A stretch of 64,000 nt of DNA from Pseudomonas arcuscaelestis. GTDB lineage: Bacteria; Pseudomonadota; Gammaproteobacteria; Pseudomonadales; Pseudomonadaceae. Position 1 is the first letter of the stretch. Every line of letters starts with the position of its first letter. Positions 32,245-42,135 of this stretch are shown here, piece by piece. A program made the position numbers and the translations under genes. The notes under the pieces were generated by a model, which was not told the DNA's origin, ran no database searches, and saw nothing but the letters and a program-made list of their open reading frames with translations. The stretch lies in NCBI RefSeq assembly GCF_016881005.1, contig NZ_JACOPV010000014.1, forward strand, positions 147,855 to 211,854. Direction: 5' to 3'.

Positions 32245-33448
32245 GATTGGGCTCCTCGGCAAAGTCACTTTCATCAAATTCGTGTTCTTCACTGCCCAGG
32301 TGGGTTCGACTCTCCCACTCGATCCGCAGCAACAGCCCGACACAGGCGCAACAGATCACCAACGAGCTACCGCCATAACTGAGGAACGGCAACGTCAAGC
32401 CCTTGGTCGGCAGCAAACCAACGTTCACGCCGATGTTGATCAAGAATTGACCAATCCACAGAAACGCCAGGCCAAAGGCCATATAGGCAGCGAAGTACTG
32501 TTTGGCTTTTTCAGCCCACAGCCCGATGTACAAAGCGCGCACGGTTACAAACACAAACAGCGCCACGGTAACCAGCGAACCGACGACACCCAGCTCTTCA
32601 GCCAAAACAGAAAACACGAAGTCAGTGTGCGCTTCAGGCAGGTAGAACTGCTTCTGCACGCTGTTGCCAAGGCCAACGCCAAGCCATTCGCCACGACCAA
32701 AAGCGATCAACGCCTGGGTCAACTGATAGCCCGAACCGAACTGGTCGGACCAAGGGTCGGTAAAGGTGATCAAACGCGCCATTCGGTAAGGTTGGGCCTG
32801 GACCAGGACAAACACTGCCCCCACCGCCAGCACCACCATCAAACTGAACCGGAACAACCCGACACCGCCGAGAAACAGCATCGCCGCAGCCGCGCCCATC
32901 ATCACCACGGTGGCGCCGAAGTCTGGCTCCATCAGCAGCAGGCCAGCCATTGGCAGCAACACGATGAACGGTTTAAAGAAGCCCATCCAACTTTCGCGCA
33001 CCTCGGTCTGACGGCGCACCAGGTAACCGGCCAGGTAGATCACCACAAAGACCTTGGCGATTTCCGATGGCTGTACGTTGAAGAAGCTGAAACCGATCCA
33101 GCGCATCGAACCGTTCACTTCTCGGCCGATGCCTGGCACCAATACCAGCACCAGCAGTGCGAAGGCACCGACCAGCATGGTGAAGCCCATCTTCTGCCAG
33201 GTGGCAATCGGTACCATCATGGTAACGATGCAGGCGAAAACGCCAATGGCCACGTAAACAAGGTGGCGGAACATGTGATAAAGCGGATTGCCTGTCTGCG
33301 CAGCAGCCACTTCCGAAGAAGCCGAGGTGATCATCACCAGGCCAAGGCCAAGCAGCGCCAGGCAACCGGCGAGCATGGCGAAATCGAGATCGATGCCGCG
33401 ACCGCTGATCAGCGGTGACGGATAGGGCTTGATCATGCCGAAGATCAT
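32234..33448 (-). CDS. ftsW: Septal peptidoglycan polymerase FtsW (SEDS family)
   Basis: Lipid II polymerase of the septum, working with the transpeptidase FtsI. The 404-residue protein has about ten membrane helices, SEDS motifs PSEIAKVFVVIYLAGYLVRR and MEPDFGATVVM, and the catalytic Asp region TFTDPWSDQFGSGYQL. The charged C-terminal tail includes SEEHEFDESDFAEEP. It overlaps murD by four bases (ATGA). Confidence 0.96.
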   Translation of the reverse strand: MIFGMIKPYPSPLISGRGIDLDFAMLAGCLALLGLGLVMITSASSEVAAAQTGNPLYHMFRHLVYVAIGVFACIVTMMVPIATWQKMGFTMLVGAFALLVLVLVPGIGREVNGSMRWIGFSFFNVQPSEIAKVFVVIYLAGYLVRRQTEVRESWMGFFKPFIVLLPMAGLLLMEPDFGATVVMMGAAAAMLFLGGVGLFRFSLMVVLAVGAVFVLVQAQPYRMARLITFTDPWSDQFGSGYQLTQALIAFGRGEWLGVGLGNSVQKQFYLPEAHTDFVFSVLAEELGVVGSLVTVALFVFVTVRALYIGLWAEKAKQYFAAYMAFGLAFLWIGQFLINIGVNVGLLPTKGLTLPFLSYGGSSLVICCACVGLLLRIEWESRTHLGSEEHEFDESDFAEEPNHGR

Positions 33449-34791
33449 GCCAGCCCTCCTACGGCCTGGGCGAACAGGCGCCCACGCTCTTCAAAGTTCT
33501 TGAACATGTCGAGGCTGGCGCAGGCCGGCGAAAGCAGCACGGCATCGCCTGGTTGAGCCAGTTCGGCCGATCGTTGTACAGCTTCATCCAGGGTCTTGAC
33601 CCGGATCAGCGGCACCTCGTCACCCAGCGCCTGGGCCAGTAGTTCGGCGTCACGCCCGAGCAGTACCACGGCACGGCAGTGAGCCGTAACCGGCGCTCGC
33701 AGGGCACTGAAGTCGGCACCTTTGCCGTCGCCACCAGCAACCAGCACCAATTTGCCGTCAATATCTGCGCCCAAACCTTCGATGGCTGCCAGTGCAGCAC
33801 CGACGTTGGTGGCTTTGGAGTCGTCGTACCAGCTCACGCCCTGGCGCTCACGCAGCCACTGGCAGCGATGAGCGAGGCCGGCGAAGCTGCGCAGGCTCGC
33901 CAACATGGCATCGAACGGCAGCCCCACGGCATGACCCAGCGCCAATGCTGCCAGGGCATTGGACTGGTTGTGCGCACCGCGAATCTTCAGCTCGCGCACC
34001 GGCATCAGGTTCTGGAACTCGAATGCCAGGTATTTTTCGCCGTTTTCTTCACGCAGGCCGAACGCCTTGAAGTCAGGTGCATTCAAACCAAAGGTCCAGC
34101 AAGGCTGGCCTTCAGTCAGCAACGGACGACTCAGGGCATCCTGGCGGTTGACCACGACTTGCCGTGCACCACGGAAGATCCGGTGCTTGGCCAGATGGTA
34201 GGCCGGCAGACCGCTGTAGCGGTCCATGTGGTCTTCGCTGACATTGAGCACCGTGGCGACTTCAGCGTTGAGCTGGTCGGTGGTTTCCAGTTGGAAACTC
34301 GACAGTTCCATCACGTACAACTCGACGTCGTCGCTGAGCAGGTCCAGCGCTGGGGTGCCCAGGTTGCCACCGACCGCCACACGCTTGCCTGCGGCAACAG
34401 CCATTTCGCCAACCAGGGTCGTCACCGTGCTTTTCGCATTGGAACCGCTGATCGCGATGATCGGCGCCTTGGCGTTACGCGCAAACAGTTCAATGTCGCC
34501 CGACAACTTCACGCCACGGGCAGCCGCTTGCTGCAGCGCCGGGGTAGCCAGGGCCAGGCCTGGGCTGACATAGAGCTCGTCGGCACGGCAGAGAAATTCT
34601 ACGTCCAGTTCACCGCAGCGTACTTCCACCTGCGGGTAATCCCGGCGCAGGGTTTCCAGTTCCGGCGGTTGCTCACGGGTGTCGGCGACCGCAAAGGCAA
34701 TGCCCCGGTTCGCCAGGAAGCGAACCAGGGACATGCCGCTCTTGCCGAGGCCGACAACGATGCGGAAGTGGTCAGAAGCGATCAGTGACAC
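33445..34791 (-). CDS. murD: UDP-N-acetylmuramoyl-L-alanine--D-glutamate ligase MurD
   Basis: Adds D-Glu to the stem peptide. The 448-residue protein starts FRIVVGLGKSGMSLVRFLA after a few residues. Its P-loop is AISGSNAKSTVTTLVGEMA (Asn-Ala in place of the Gly-Lys-type pair seen in MurC, normal for MurD). ELSSFQLETT and the C-terminal LLSPACASLDMFKNFEERG follow. GAGGTAG precedes a GTG start just after the mraY stop; an ATG far upstream would run 90 bases into mraY and is rejected. Confidence 0.95.
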   Translation of the reverse strand: MSLIASDHFRIVVGLGKSGMSLVRFLANRGIAFAVADTREQPPELETLRRDYPQVEVRCGELDVEFLCRADELYVSPGLALATPALQQAAARGVKLSGDIELFARNAKAPIIAISGSNAKSTVTTLVGEMAVAAGKRVAVGGNLGTPALDLLSDDVELYVMELSSFQLETTDQLNAEVATVLNVSEDHMDRYSGLPAYHLAKHRIFRGARQVVVNRQDALSRPLLTEGQPCWTFGLNAPDFKAFGLREENGEKYLAFEFQNLMPVRELKIRGAHNQSNALAALALGHAVGLPFDAMLASLRSFAGLAHRCQWLRERQGVSWYDDSKATNVGAALAAIEGLGADIDGKLVLVAGGDGKGADFSALRAPVTAHCRAVVLLGRDAELLAQALGDEVPLIRVKTLDEAVQRSAELAQPGDAVLLSPACASLDMFKNFEERGRLFAQAVGGLA

Positions 34792-34796
34792 GCGCT

Positions 34797-35879
34797 CTAC
34801 CTCAGTTTCAGGGTGGCAAGGCCGATCAGCACCAGTATCACGGTGATAATCCAGAAACGGACGATCACCCGAGGCTCGGGCCAACCCTTGAGTTCAAAGT
34901 GGTGATGGATCGGGGCCATGCGAAACACACGCTTGCCGGTCAACTTGAAGGAGGCCACCTGGATCACCACCGAAAGGGTTTCCATGACGAACACACCGCC
35001 CATGATGAACAGCACGATTTCCTGACGCACGATGACGGCGATAGTGCCCAGCGCCGCGCCGAGCGCCAGAGCGCCTACGTCGCCCATGAACACCTGCGCG
35101 GGGTAGGTGTTGAACCACAGAAAGCCCAGGCCGGCACCGATCAGCGCGCCACAGAAGACAATCAGCTCACCCGCACCCGGCACATAAGGAATCAGCAGGT
35201 ATTCAGCGAATTTCACGTTACCCGACAGGTAGCAGAAGATGCCCAGGGCGCCGCCAACCATGACCGTGGGCATGATCGCCAGGCCATCGAGGCCATCGGT
35301 AAGATTCACCGCGTTGCTCGAACCTACGATTACGAAATACGTCAGCACCACGAAGCCAATACCCAGCGGGATGGTGACATCCTTGAGCATCGGCACGATC
35401 AGCGTGGTTTCGACGCTGCTTGGCGCCGTCGTATAAAGAAAGATCGCTGCACCCAGGCCGAACACCGATTGCCAGAAATACTTCCAGCGACTTGGCAGGC
35501 CGCGCGAGTTCTTCTCGATCACCTTGCGGTAATCGTCGACCCAGCCGATAGCACCGAACAACAGGGTGACAATCAGTACGACCCAGACATAACGGTTGGT
35601 CAGGTCGGCCCACAGCAAGGTGCTGATGCCGATAGCCGAAAGAATCAAAGCACCGCCCATGGTAGGGGTACCGGACTTGGACAGGTGCGATTGCGGGCCG
35701 TCGTTACGAACCGATTGACCAATCTGGCGAATCTGCAGGGTACGAATCATCCAAGGGCCCAACCATAGGGCCAGAGACAACGCGGTCAGCACACCCAGGA
35801 TCCCGCGCAGGGACAGGTACTGGAAGACCGCGAAGCCTTTGTAGAACTGTTGCAGATACTCAGCCAGCAGTAGCAGCAT
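34797..35879 (-). CDS. mraY: Phospho-MurNAc-pentapeptide transferase MraY
   Basis: Inner-membrane enzyme that links UDP-MurNAc-pentapeptide to undecaprenyl phosphate, giving lipid I. At exactly 360 residues it matches the family. Ten helices are visible, with GTPTMGGALIL (about residues 70-80), the Asp pair GWVDDYRK (about 113-120), NLTDGLDGLAIMPTV (about 190-204) and the C-terminal PIHHHFELKGWPE. The ATG overlaps the murF stop as TAATG. Confidence 0.97.
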   Translation of the reverse strand: MLLLLAEYLQQFYKGFAVFQYLSLRGILGVLTALSLALWLGPWMIRTLQIRQIGQSVRNDGPQSHLSKSGTPTMGGALILSAIGISTLLWADLTNRYVWVVLIVTLLFGAIGWVDDYRKVIEKNSRGLPSRWKYFWQSVFGLGAAIFLYTTAPSSVETTLIVPMLKDVTIPLGIGFVVLTYFVIVGSSNAVNLTDGLDGLAIMPTVMVGGALGIFCYLSGNVKFAEYLLIPYVPGAGELIVFCGALIGAGLGFLWFNTYPAQVFMGDVGALALGAALGTIAVIVRQEIVLFIMGGVFVMETLSVVIQVASFKLTGKRVFRMAPIHHHFELKGWPEPRVIVRFWIITVILVLIGLATLKLR

Positions 35880-37246
35880 TAATGTTTCTCCCCGCTGGAA
35901 CCGCACAATGCCACCACGACGTTCTCCATCGCAGCGCTGCGCGAACCCTTGATCAAAATAGTGGTATTAGTGGCCTGTTCGGCGCGAACGGCGTCGATCA
36001 GATCCGCTTGATTAGCGAAATGTCGGGCATTGGTGCCGAACACTGCTACCGCATGAGCCATGTTCTGGCCCACCGCATAGAGTGCCGAAACCTTGTCTTT
36101 GGCGTACTCGCCTACCTGCCGATGCCCTTCCTCAGCCCACTGGCCCAATTCGCCGATATCCCCGAGCACCAGAACGGTGCGGCCGGAAAAGCCGGCGAGT
36201 ATATCAACGGCAGCGCACATAGAGGTGGGGTTTGCGTTATAGGTGTCATCGATCACGCGTACGCCGTTGGCGGCCATCTGCACCACGGTGCGGCCCTTGA
36301 CCGGCTGCACGCAGTTCAAGCCCTGGACAATTCCGTCCAGCGCCAGACCAAAGGCATGTGCGGCGGCGGCGGCGGCCAGAGCGTTGGCAACGTTGTGGGT
36401 GCCCAGCAGATTGAGCTGAACCCGTGCCACGCCTAGCGGACTGTGCAGATCGAAGGACGGGCAACCGCGTTCATCCTGAGCGAGGTTTGCGGCATGAAAA
36501 TCCGCGCCGGCGTTGTTCAAGGCGAAAGTCAGCAGGCGACGATTACCGGCGCGTTGTTTCCAGATACCGAACGCCTTGTCTTCCAGGTTCAATACAGCCA
36601 CGCCATCCTGGCCCAAACCTTCGAGGATCTCGCCCTTGGCTTCGACAATTTTCTCAGGACCACCGAACTCGCCGACATGTGCGGTTCCGGCGTTGTTGAT
36701 CAGGGCTACCTGCGGCTTGGTCAGCCCCACGGTATAGGCGATCTCACCAATACGCGAAGCGCCCAACTCGATAACTGCCGCCGTATGTTCCGGGGCAATT
36801 TCGAGCAGCGTCAACGGCGCGCCAAGGTCGTTGTTGAGGTTGCCACGGGTGGCCAGAACCGAACCGCGGGTGCGCAAAATGCTGGCGAGCATTTCCTTGA
36901 CCGTGGTCTTGCCACTGGAGCCGGTAATGGCGGCGACAGGTTTGTCGAATGCACTGCGGTTCAGCGCACCCAGTTGACCCAGGGCCAAACGACAGTCGGC
37001 AACCAGCAACTGCGGCAGCTTGCTGCCGGGCACTTCACGCTCGACCAGGGCCGCAACGGCGCCCTTGGCCTGCACTTCATTCAGATAGTCATGACCGTCA
37101 AAGCGCGGGCCTGCCAGGGCAATGAACAGTTGCCCGGCAACGATTGCGCGACTGTCGATACTGACGCCGGTAAACGTCGCATCGGCACTGATCAGACGCC
37201 CCTGCAGGGCGGGGGTGAGCTGGCTGAGGGTCAATGGCTTAAGCAT
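35879..37246 (-). CDS. murF: UDP-MurNAc-tripeptide--D-Ala-D-Ala ligase MurF
   Basis: Adds D-Ala-D-Ala to complete the pentapeptide. The 455-residue Mur ligase starts MLKPLTLSQLTPALQG, has SIDSRAIVAGQLFIAL (about residues 31-46), the P-loop AITGSSGKTTVKEML (about 107-121), NAGTAHVGEFGG (about 193-204) and the C-terminal ILIKGSRSAAMENVV. It overlaps murE by 8 bp. Sixty-six upstream codons in frame belong to murE sequence and are excluded. Confidence 0.96.
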   Translation of the reverse strand: MLKPLTLSQLTPALQGRLISADATFTGVSIDSRAIVAGQLFIALAGPRFDGHDYLNEVQAKGAVAALVEREVPGSKLPQLLVADCRLALGQLGALNRSAFDKPVAAITGSSGKTTVKEMLASILRTRGSVLATRGNLNNDLGAPLTLLEIAPEHTAAVIELGASRIGEIAYTVGLTKPQVALINNAGTAHVGEFGGPEKIVEAKGEILEGLGQDGVAVLNLEDKAFGIWKQRAGNRRLLTFALNNAGADFHAANLAQDERGCPSFDLHSPLGVARVQLNLLGTHNVANALAAAAAAHAFGLALDGIVQGLNCVQPVKGRTVVQMAANGVRVIDDTYNANPTSMCAAVDILAGFSGRTVLVLGDIGELGQWAEEGHRQVGEYAKDKVSALYAVGQNMAHAVAVFGTNARHFANQADLIDAVRAEQATNTTILIKGSRSAAMENVVVALCGSSGEKH

Positions 37247-38702
37247 TGGCGGCTCCCCAGGCGGCAAGCGCCTTCTCGGCCTCGACCAGGTCAGAAAAGT
37301 CGTGGCGCTGACCGTTGATTTCCTGATAGTCCTCGTGCCCTTTGCCGGCCAGGACGATGACGTCGTCAACCCCGGCGCTGGCGATAAATTGAGCAATGGC
37401 GGCGCCACGACCGGCAACGAACTCGACGGCTTCAGCCTTGGCAAAGCCAGGTTGGATGTCGGCGAAAATTTGCTGCGGGTCTTCGCTGCGGGGGTTGTCG
37501 TCGGTCACCAGCACGCGATCGGCCAGACGCTCGGCAACCTCGGCCATCAATGGACGCTTGCCGCGATCACGATCGCCACCGCAACCGAACAGGCACAGCA
37601 ATTGCCCTTTGGCGTGCGGACGCAGGGCCAGAAGGACCTGCTCCAGGGCATCAGGGGTATGGGCGTAATCAACCACTACCAGCGGCTTGCTACCACCACC
37701 CAGGCGCTGCATGCGGCCAATCGGCCCTTCCAGCTTGGGGGTGACTTGCAGGATTTCATCCAATGGATAATCAAGCGCCAGCAAGGTTCCGACCGCTGCC
37801 AGCATGTTGCTCAAATTGAAACGACCGAGCAGACGGCTGCGCAGCGTGCGTTCACCCTGGGCGGTGACAATAACTGCACGTACGCCATCATCGTCGAAAT
37901 GCGCTTCGCGGCAGTACAGCGAAGCGGCGCTATCTTTCAAGCTGTAGCTGATCAGCCGCGATTCGGCGTATTCACGGGCCAGGCGACGACCAAACTCGTC
38001 ATCCAGGTTGACCACTCGGCAACGCAGATCGGGCCAGGCAAACAAACGCGCCTTGGCATTTTCATAAGCCTGCATGCTGCCGTGGTAATCGAGGTGGTCG
38101 CGCGACAGGTTGGTCATCACCGCGATATCGAATGCCAAGGCCGCAACCCGTCCCTGCTCCAGGGCATGGGAGGAAACCTCCATGGCAATGGCCTTCGCCC
38201 CAGCCTTCTTCAGGTCGTTAAGGGTCGCCTGCACGGCAATCGGGTCCGGGGTAGTCAAACGGCCGCTTTGCAGCTCGCCATAAAACCCGGTTCCCAGTGT
38301 GCCGATCAGGCCGCAACGTTGACCCAACGCGTCCAGTGCCTGGGCTACCAGTTGGGTAACGCTGGTCTTACCGTTGGTACCGGTGACCCCTACCAGATTG
38401 AGCTGACGGCTTGGCTCGCCATAAAAGCGTCCAGCGATATCCGACAGCTGGGCAATCAGGCCCTTGACCGGAATCAGCGGCGCATCCGTGATCGGCAGCA
38501 CCGTGGCGTTTTCAGCTTCATAAGCCACTGCTGCCGCACCGCGCTTGAGCGCATCGGCAATATGCTCGCGACCATCGACCAGAGCGCCCGGCACGGCCAG
38601 GAACAGATCGCCTGGACGAATATTACGGCTGTCCAGCGTCAACTCGCGAATCAATGGATCGCGACTGGCCTGAGGAAAAAGTTTGCTCAATGGCATCGTC
38701 AT
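37239..38702 (-). CDS. murE: UDP-MurNAc-tripeptide synthetase MurE (meso-diaminopimelate type)
   Basis: Adds the third residue of the stem. The 487-residue protein has LDSRNIRPGDLFLAVPG, the P-loop GVTGTNGKTSVTQLVAQAL (about residues 106-124), and the DDNPRSED motif (about 403-410). DNPR is the established mark of meso-diaminopimelate specificity, as expected in Gram-negatives. The TGATG overlap with ftsI and the upstream GGAGGG favour this ATG; a TTG one codon earlier and an ATG two codons later are alternatives. Confidence 0.95.
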   Translation of the reverse strand: MTMPLSKLFPQASRDPLIRELTLDSRNIRPGDLFLAVPGALVDGREHIADALKRGAAAVAYEAENATVLPITDAPLIPVKGLIAQLSDIAGRFYGEPSRQLNLVGVTGTNGKTSVTQLVAQALDALGQRCGLIGTLGTGFYGELQSGRLTTPDPIAVQATLNDLKKAGAKAIAMEVSSHALEQGRVAALAFDIAVMTNLSRDHLDYHGSMQAYENAKARLFAWPDLRCRVVNLDDEFGRRLAREYAESRLISYSLKDSAASLYCREAHFDDDGVRAVIVTAQGERTLRSRLLGRFNLSNMLAAVGTLLALDYPLDEILQVTPKLEGPIGRMQRLGGGSKPLVVVDYAHTPDALEQVLLALRPHAKGQLLCLFGCGGDRDRGKRPLMAEVAERLADRVLVTDDNPRSEDPQQIFADIQPGFAKAEAVEFVAGRGAAIAQFIASAGVDDVIVLAGKGHEDYQEINGQRHDFSDLVEAEKALAAWGAANA

Positions 38703-40438
38703 CAACCGCGCCCTCCCTTGGCGGGCGCAGCATCAACCTGCTGCTGTGGTGTTGCCGCCGGCAGGTTGTCCGGCGGAATGTTCATCAGGCGCAACGTGCC
38801 GGACATGACTTTACTGAACACCGGGGCCGAAACCAGGCCACCGAAGTAGCCGCCCTTGCTGGGCTCGTCGATGACCACGACCACCGCATAGCGTGGATCG
38901 CTCATCGGCCCGAATCCGGCGAACAACGAACGATAGGAATTCTCGGTGTAGCCTTTGGAACCGATGGTGGCCTTACGCGCCGTACCACTCTTGCCACCTA
39001 CGTGATAGAACGGCACCTGGGCACGGAACACGCCACGCGGCGCCTCGATTACCTGCTGGACCATGCCCTGGATGGTCTTGGCGACTTCCACCGGCACCAC
39101 TTGCGTGGACTCTGGGGTCTTGTCGACCTTGAGGATACTCAAGGGCACCATTTTGCCGTCGTTGGCCAGTGCGGCGTAGGCGTGGACCAATTGCAGCGCC
39201 GTCACCGACAGGCCGTAGCCGTAGGACAGGGTTGCGGTTTCGGCTTTGCGCCACTCACGATGGTTCGGCAGGTTACCGACCCGCTCACCTGGGAAACCCA
39301 GGCCGGTGTACTGACCCAGGCCCAGCTGCGACATCACTCGGTAAATCGATTCGCCACCAATATCGAAGGCGATCTTGCTCATGCCGACGTTACTGGAGTT
39401 GATCAGAATGCCGGTAAGGTCAAGGATCGGGCCCTCACTGCGCGATACGTCACGAATGGTGTAGCGACCGAGCTGCAAGGTGCCTGGATACACTTCAACC
39501 TTGTCGGTCGGCTTCCAGCGTCCGCTCTGCAACGCAGCACTCATGGACAACGGCTTTACCGTGGAGCCGGGCTCGAACACGTCGATGATCGCCCGATTGC
39601 GCATGGCGGCCGGGAACATGCTGCGGCGGTTGTTCGGGTTGTAAGTGGGCTGATTGACCATCGCCAGTACTTCACCCGTCTTCACATCCAGAATCACCAG
39701 GCTGCCTGCCTTGGCTTCCTGCTCCGCAATTGCGTTACGCAACTCGCGGGTAGCCAGGTACTGCAGGCGCAGGTCGATGGACAACGCCAAGGTCTTTCCG
39801 GCCTTGGCGTTTTTGGTCACTTGAATGTCTTTGATCAGCCGACCGCGCCGGTCCTTGATCACTTGCCGTTTGCCGGGCACGCCGGCCAGCCACTCGTCGT
39901 AGGCCAACTCGACCCCTTCGCGACCATGATCATCAAGGTCGGTAAAACCAACCATGTGTGCGGCAACATCGCCTGCAGGGTAGAAACGACGAAATTCCTC
40001 GATGCCATAGACACCAGGAACTTTAAGATCGAGTACCACTTGGCCCTGTTCCGGCGTCAGGCCTCGAACCAGGTAGATGAACTCTTTATTGGCCTGTTGT
40101 TCCAGGCGCTGGGTCAGCTGTTGCGGGCTCTGCTTGAGCGCTTCCGCCAGGGCTGGCCAACGCTCTTTGGTCGCCTGCATCTCCTTGGGGTTGGCCCACA
40201 AGGTGGTGACCGGGGTACTGACCGCCAGCGGTTCGCCGTTGCGGTCAGTAATAAGCCCGCGGTGCGCAGGGATCGGGATATGACGCAGGCTGCGCGCATC
40301 GCCCTGTCCCTTGAGGAAGGCACGGTCGACGACCTGCAGGTCGATAATGCGCCAGGCAATCGCGCCGACCATTACTGCCAGCAATGCGATAACCACGCGG
40401 AACCGCCACGGGTAGAGCGCCCCCTCAAGTTTCATCAT
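38702..40438 (-). CDS. ftsI: Septal transpeptidase FtsI (PBP3)
   Basis: Bitopic class B penicillin-binding protein that crosslinks septal murein; a beta-lactam target. Of 578 residues, the membrane helix is VVIALLAVMVGAIAWRIIDL (about 14-33). A pedestal domain follows. The transpeptidase motifs are STVKP (catalytic Ser, about 294), SSN (about 349) and KSGT (about 484). It overlaps ftsL by ATGA and is followed directly by murE. Confidence 0.97.
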   Translation of the reverse strand: MMKLEGALYPWRFRVVIALLAVMVGAIAWRIIDLQVVDRAFLKGQGDARSLRHIPIPAHRGLITDRNGEPLAVSTPVTTLWANPKEMQATKERWPALAEALKQSPQQLTQRLEQQANKEFIYLVRGLTPEQGQVVLDLKVPGVYGIEEFRRFYPAGDVAAHMVGFTDLDDHGREGVELAYDEWLAGVPGKRQVIKDRRGRLIKDIQVTKNAKAGKTLALSIDLRLQYLATRELRNAIAEQEAKAGSLVILDVKTGEVLAMVNQPTYNPNNRRSMFPAAMRNRAIIDVFEPGSTVKPLSMSAALQSGRWKPTDKVEVYPGTLQLGRYTIRDVSRSEGPILDLTGILINSSNVGMSKIAFDIGGESIYRVMSQLGLGQYTGLGFPGERVGNLPNHREWRKAETATLSYGYGLSVTALQLVHAYAALANDGKMVPLSILKVDKTPESTQVVPVEVAKTIQGMVQQVIEAPRGVFRAQVPFYHVGGKSGTARKATIGSKGYTENSYRSLFAGFGPMSDPRYAVVVVIDEPSKGGYFGGLVSAPVFSKVMSGTLRLMNIPPDNLPAATPQQQVDAAPAKGGRG

Positions 40439-40728
40439 GGTGCCACCATCCGTACTTCGTTGGCGGCCGGAATACGCATTTGCAACTGTTCGCTAGCCAG
40501 ATTTTCAATCCGGCTGTGCGCTGTCCAGGTGCTTTGCTCAAGAATCAAACGGCCCCACTCGGCCTGCGCCTTGTCGCGCTCGCTGAGTTCGCCATACAGC
40601 GTGTTGAGTAACTGACGGTTCCAATGCGCGCTGTACGACACCGCCACCGAAGAAACGAGCACGGCAATAAACAGCAGAAGCATCAGGAAGCTTCCGCCTG
40701 GCAAAGGCTTGGCGAACAAGCGACTCAC
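40435..40728 (-). CDS. ftsL: Cell division protein FtsL
   Basis: Small bitopic divisome protein that pairs with FtsB and FtsQ and activates FtsWI. Its 97 residues have a short cytoplasmic basic N-terminus, the helix FLMLLLFIAVLVSSVAVSYS (about 15-34), and a heptad-like periplasmic region (LLNTLYGELSERDKAQAEWG, about 40-59). The start is GTG overlapping the rsmH stop by four bases (GTGA). Confidence 0.95.
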   Translation of the reverse strand: MSRLFAKPLPGGSFLMLLLFIAVLVSSVAVSYSAHWNRQLLNTLYGELSERDKAQAEWGRLILEQSTWTAHSRIENLASEQLQMRIPAANEVRMVAP

Positions 40729-41672
40729 CGCAGCTTCTCGGCAACGCGCATCACAGCGCTGCGCGAACGAGGATTGGCCTTGAGCTCGGCTTCGGACGCA
40801 AACTGCGCTTTACCGTGGACTTTGATTCGAGGCTCGAAATGCTTGTGTTGCACAGGTAGGTTACGTGGCAGATTGTCGGCCTCGCCCTTGACCAGCTTGC
40901 GCATGAACAGCTTGACGATACGGTCTTCCAGGGAGTGGAAGCTGATCACCACCAGGCGACCACCCACTTCCAGCGCATCGAGCGCGGCCTCAAGGCCTAC
41001 CTCAAGATCACCCAGTTCATTGTTGACATGGATGCGCAAGCCCTGGAAAGCACGGGTTGCAGGGTTCTTGCCTTTTTCCCAGGCAGGGTTGGCCACTTTC
41101 AGCACTTCGGCGAGGTCTGCCGTGCGCGTGAATGGCTGCAGCTCACGACGCTCGACTACCGCACGGGCCATGCGCCCGGAAAAGCGCTCTTCGCCGTATT
41201 CCTTGAATACACGGGCGATTTCCTCGACCGGCGCGGTCGCGATGAACTCGGCAGCGCTAATGCCGCGGCTCGGATCCATGCGCATGTCCAGCGGACCGTC
41301 ATTGAGAAAACTGAAACCGCGCTCCGGGTCATCAAGCTGAGGGGAGGACACCCCCAGGTCCATCAGCACGCCGCTTACCTTGCCGGCCAGGCCGCGCTGC
41401 GCAACCTCATCACCGAGCTCGGCAAAACTACGCTGCACAATGACAAAGCGGCCGTCTTCGGCCGCCAGCGCTTGCCCGGTGGCAATCGCTTGAGGATCTT
41501 TGTCAAAACCGAGCAACTTTCCTTGCGGCCCCAGCTTACTGAGTATCAGGCGGCTATGCCCGCCACGGCCGAAGGTGCCATCCAGATAGCAGCCATCGGC
41601 GCGTACGGCGAGAGCCTCGACGGCTTCGTCAAGCAGTACGGTGATGTGGTTAAAGCCGCTATCTATAGTCAC
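40725..41672 (-). CDS. rsmH: 16S rRNA m4C1402 methyltransferase RsmH
   Basis: S-adenosylmethionine-dependent methylation of C1402 N4 in the ribosomal P-site. The 315-residue protein has HITVLLDEAVEAL at the start, the SAM motif YLDGTFGRGGHSRLIL (about residues 29-44), LMDLGVSSPQLDDPERGFSF (about 107-126) and VISFHSLEDRIVK (about 243). The start is GTG overlapping the mraZ stop (GTGA). Confidence 0.95.
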   Translation of the reverse strand: MTIDSGFNHITVLLDEAVEALAVRADGCYLDGTFGRGGHSRLILSKLGPQGKLLGFDKDPQAIATGQALAAEDGRFVIVQRSFAELGDEVAQRGLAGKVSGVLMDLGVSSPQLDDPERGFSFLNDGPLDMRMDPSRGISAAEFIATAPVEEIARVFKEYGEERFSGRMARAVVERRELQPFTRTADLAEVLKVANPAWEKGKNPATRAFQGLRIHVNNELGDLEVGLEAALDALEVGGRLVVISFHSLEDRIVKLFMRKLVKGEADNLPRNLPVQHKHFEPRIKVHGKAQFASEAELKANPRSRSAVMRVAEKLR

Positions 41673-42124
41673 AGGATCAAATCACGCAGTTCTTCAGGCA
41701 TGGCGCCCGGTTGTTGAATAGCTGCAAGATCGGCTGCCGAAACTGCGTTCCAGGCATCCTCATCCCACAGTTGAAATTTGTTCAGTTGCCCCACCAGCAT
41801 CGCTTTCTTGTCGAGCTTGGCGTATTCGCGCAAACGCGGAGGCACCAGGAAACGACCACTGCCATCAAGCTCCAGATCAACCGCATTACCAATCAGCAAA
41901 CGCTGCAGGCGACGGTTCTCTTCTCGCAATGACGGCAAGGCGCGCAACTTGGCTTCAATCAGTTCCCACTCATCGAGGGGATACACACACAAGCAAGGAT
42001 CAACAGCGTCGATGGTCACGATCAATTGCCCGGAACTACGCGAATCGAGCTCGTCACGGTACCGGCTCGGCATTGCGAGACGGCCCTTTGCGTCGAGGTT
42101 GATAGCGTTGGCTCCGCGAAACAC
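41669..42124 (-). CDS. mraZ: MraZ transcriptional regulator of the division cluster
   Basis: AbrB-fold DNA-binding protein, a ring-shaped oligomer that represses its own dcw operon in E. coli. The 151 residues contain two SpoVT/AbrB-like repeats: MFRGANAINLDAKGRLAMPS (1-20) and NAVDLELDGSGRFLVPPRLR (about 80-99), with the conserved DxxGR turns. The start is GTG. Three direct repeats of the MraZ-box type lie upstream, at the transcription start. Confidence 0.95.
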   Translation of the reverse strand: MFRGANAINLDAKGRLAMPSRYRDELDSRSSGQLIVTIDAVDPCLCVYPLDEWELIEAKLRALPSLREENRRLQRLLIGNAVDLELDGSGRFLVPPRLREYAKLDKKAMLVGQLNKFQLWDEDAWNAVSAADLAAIQQPGAMPEELRDLIL

Positions 42125-42135
42125 GGCTGCGATTC

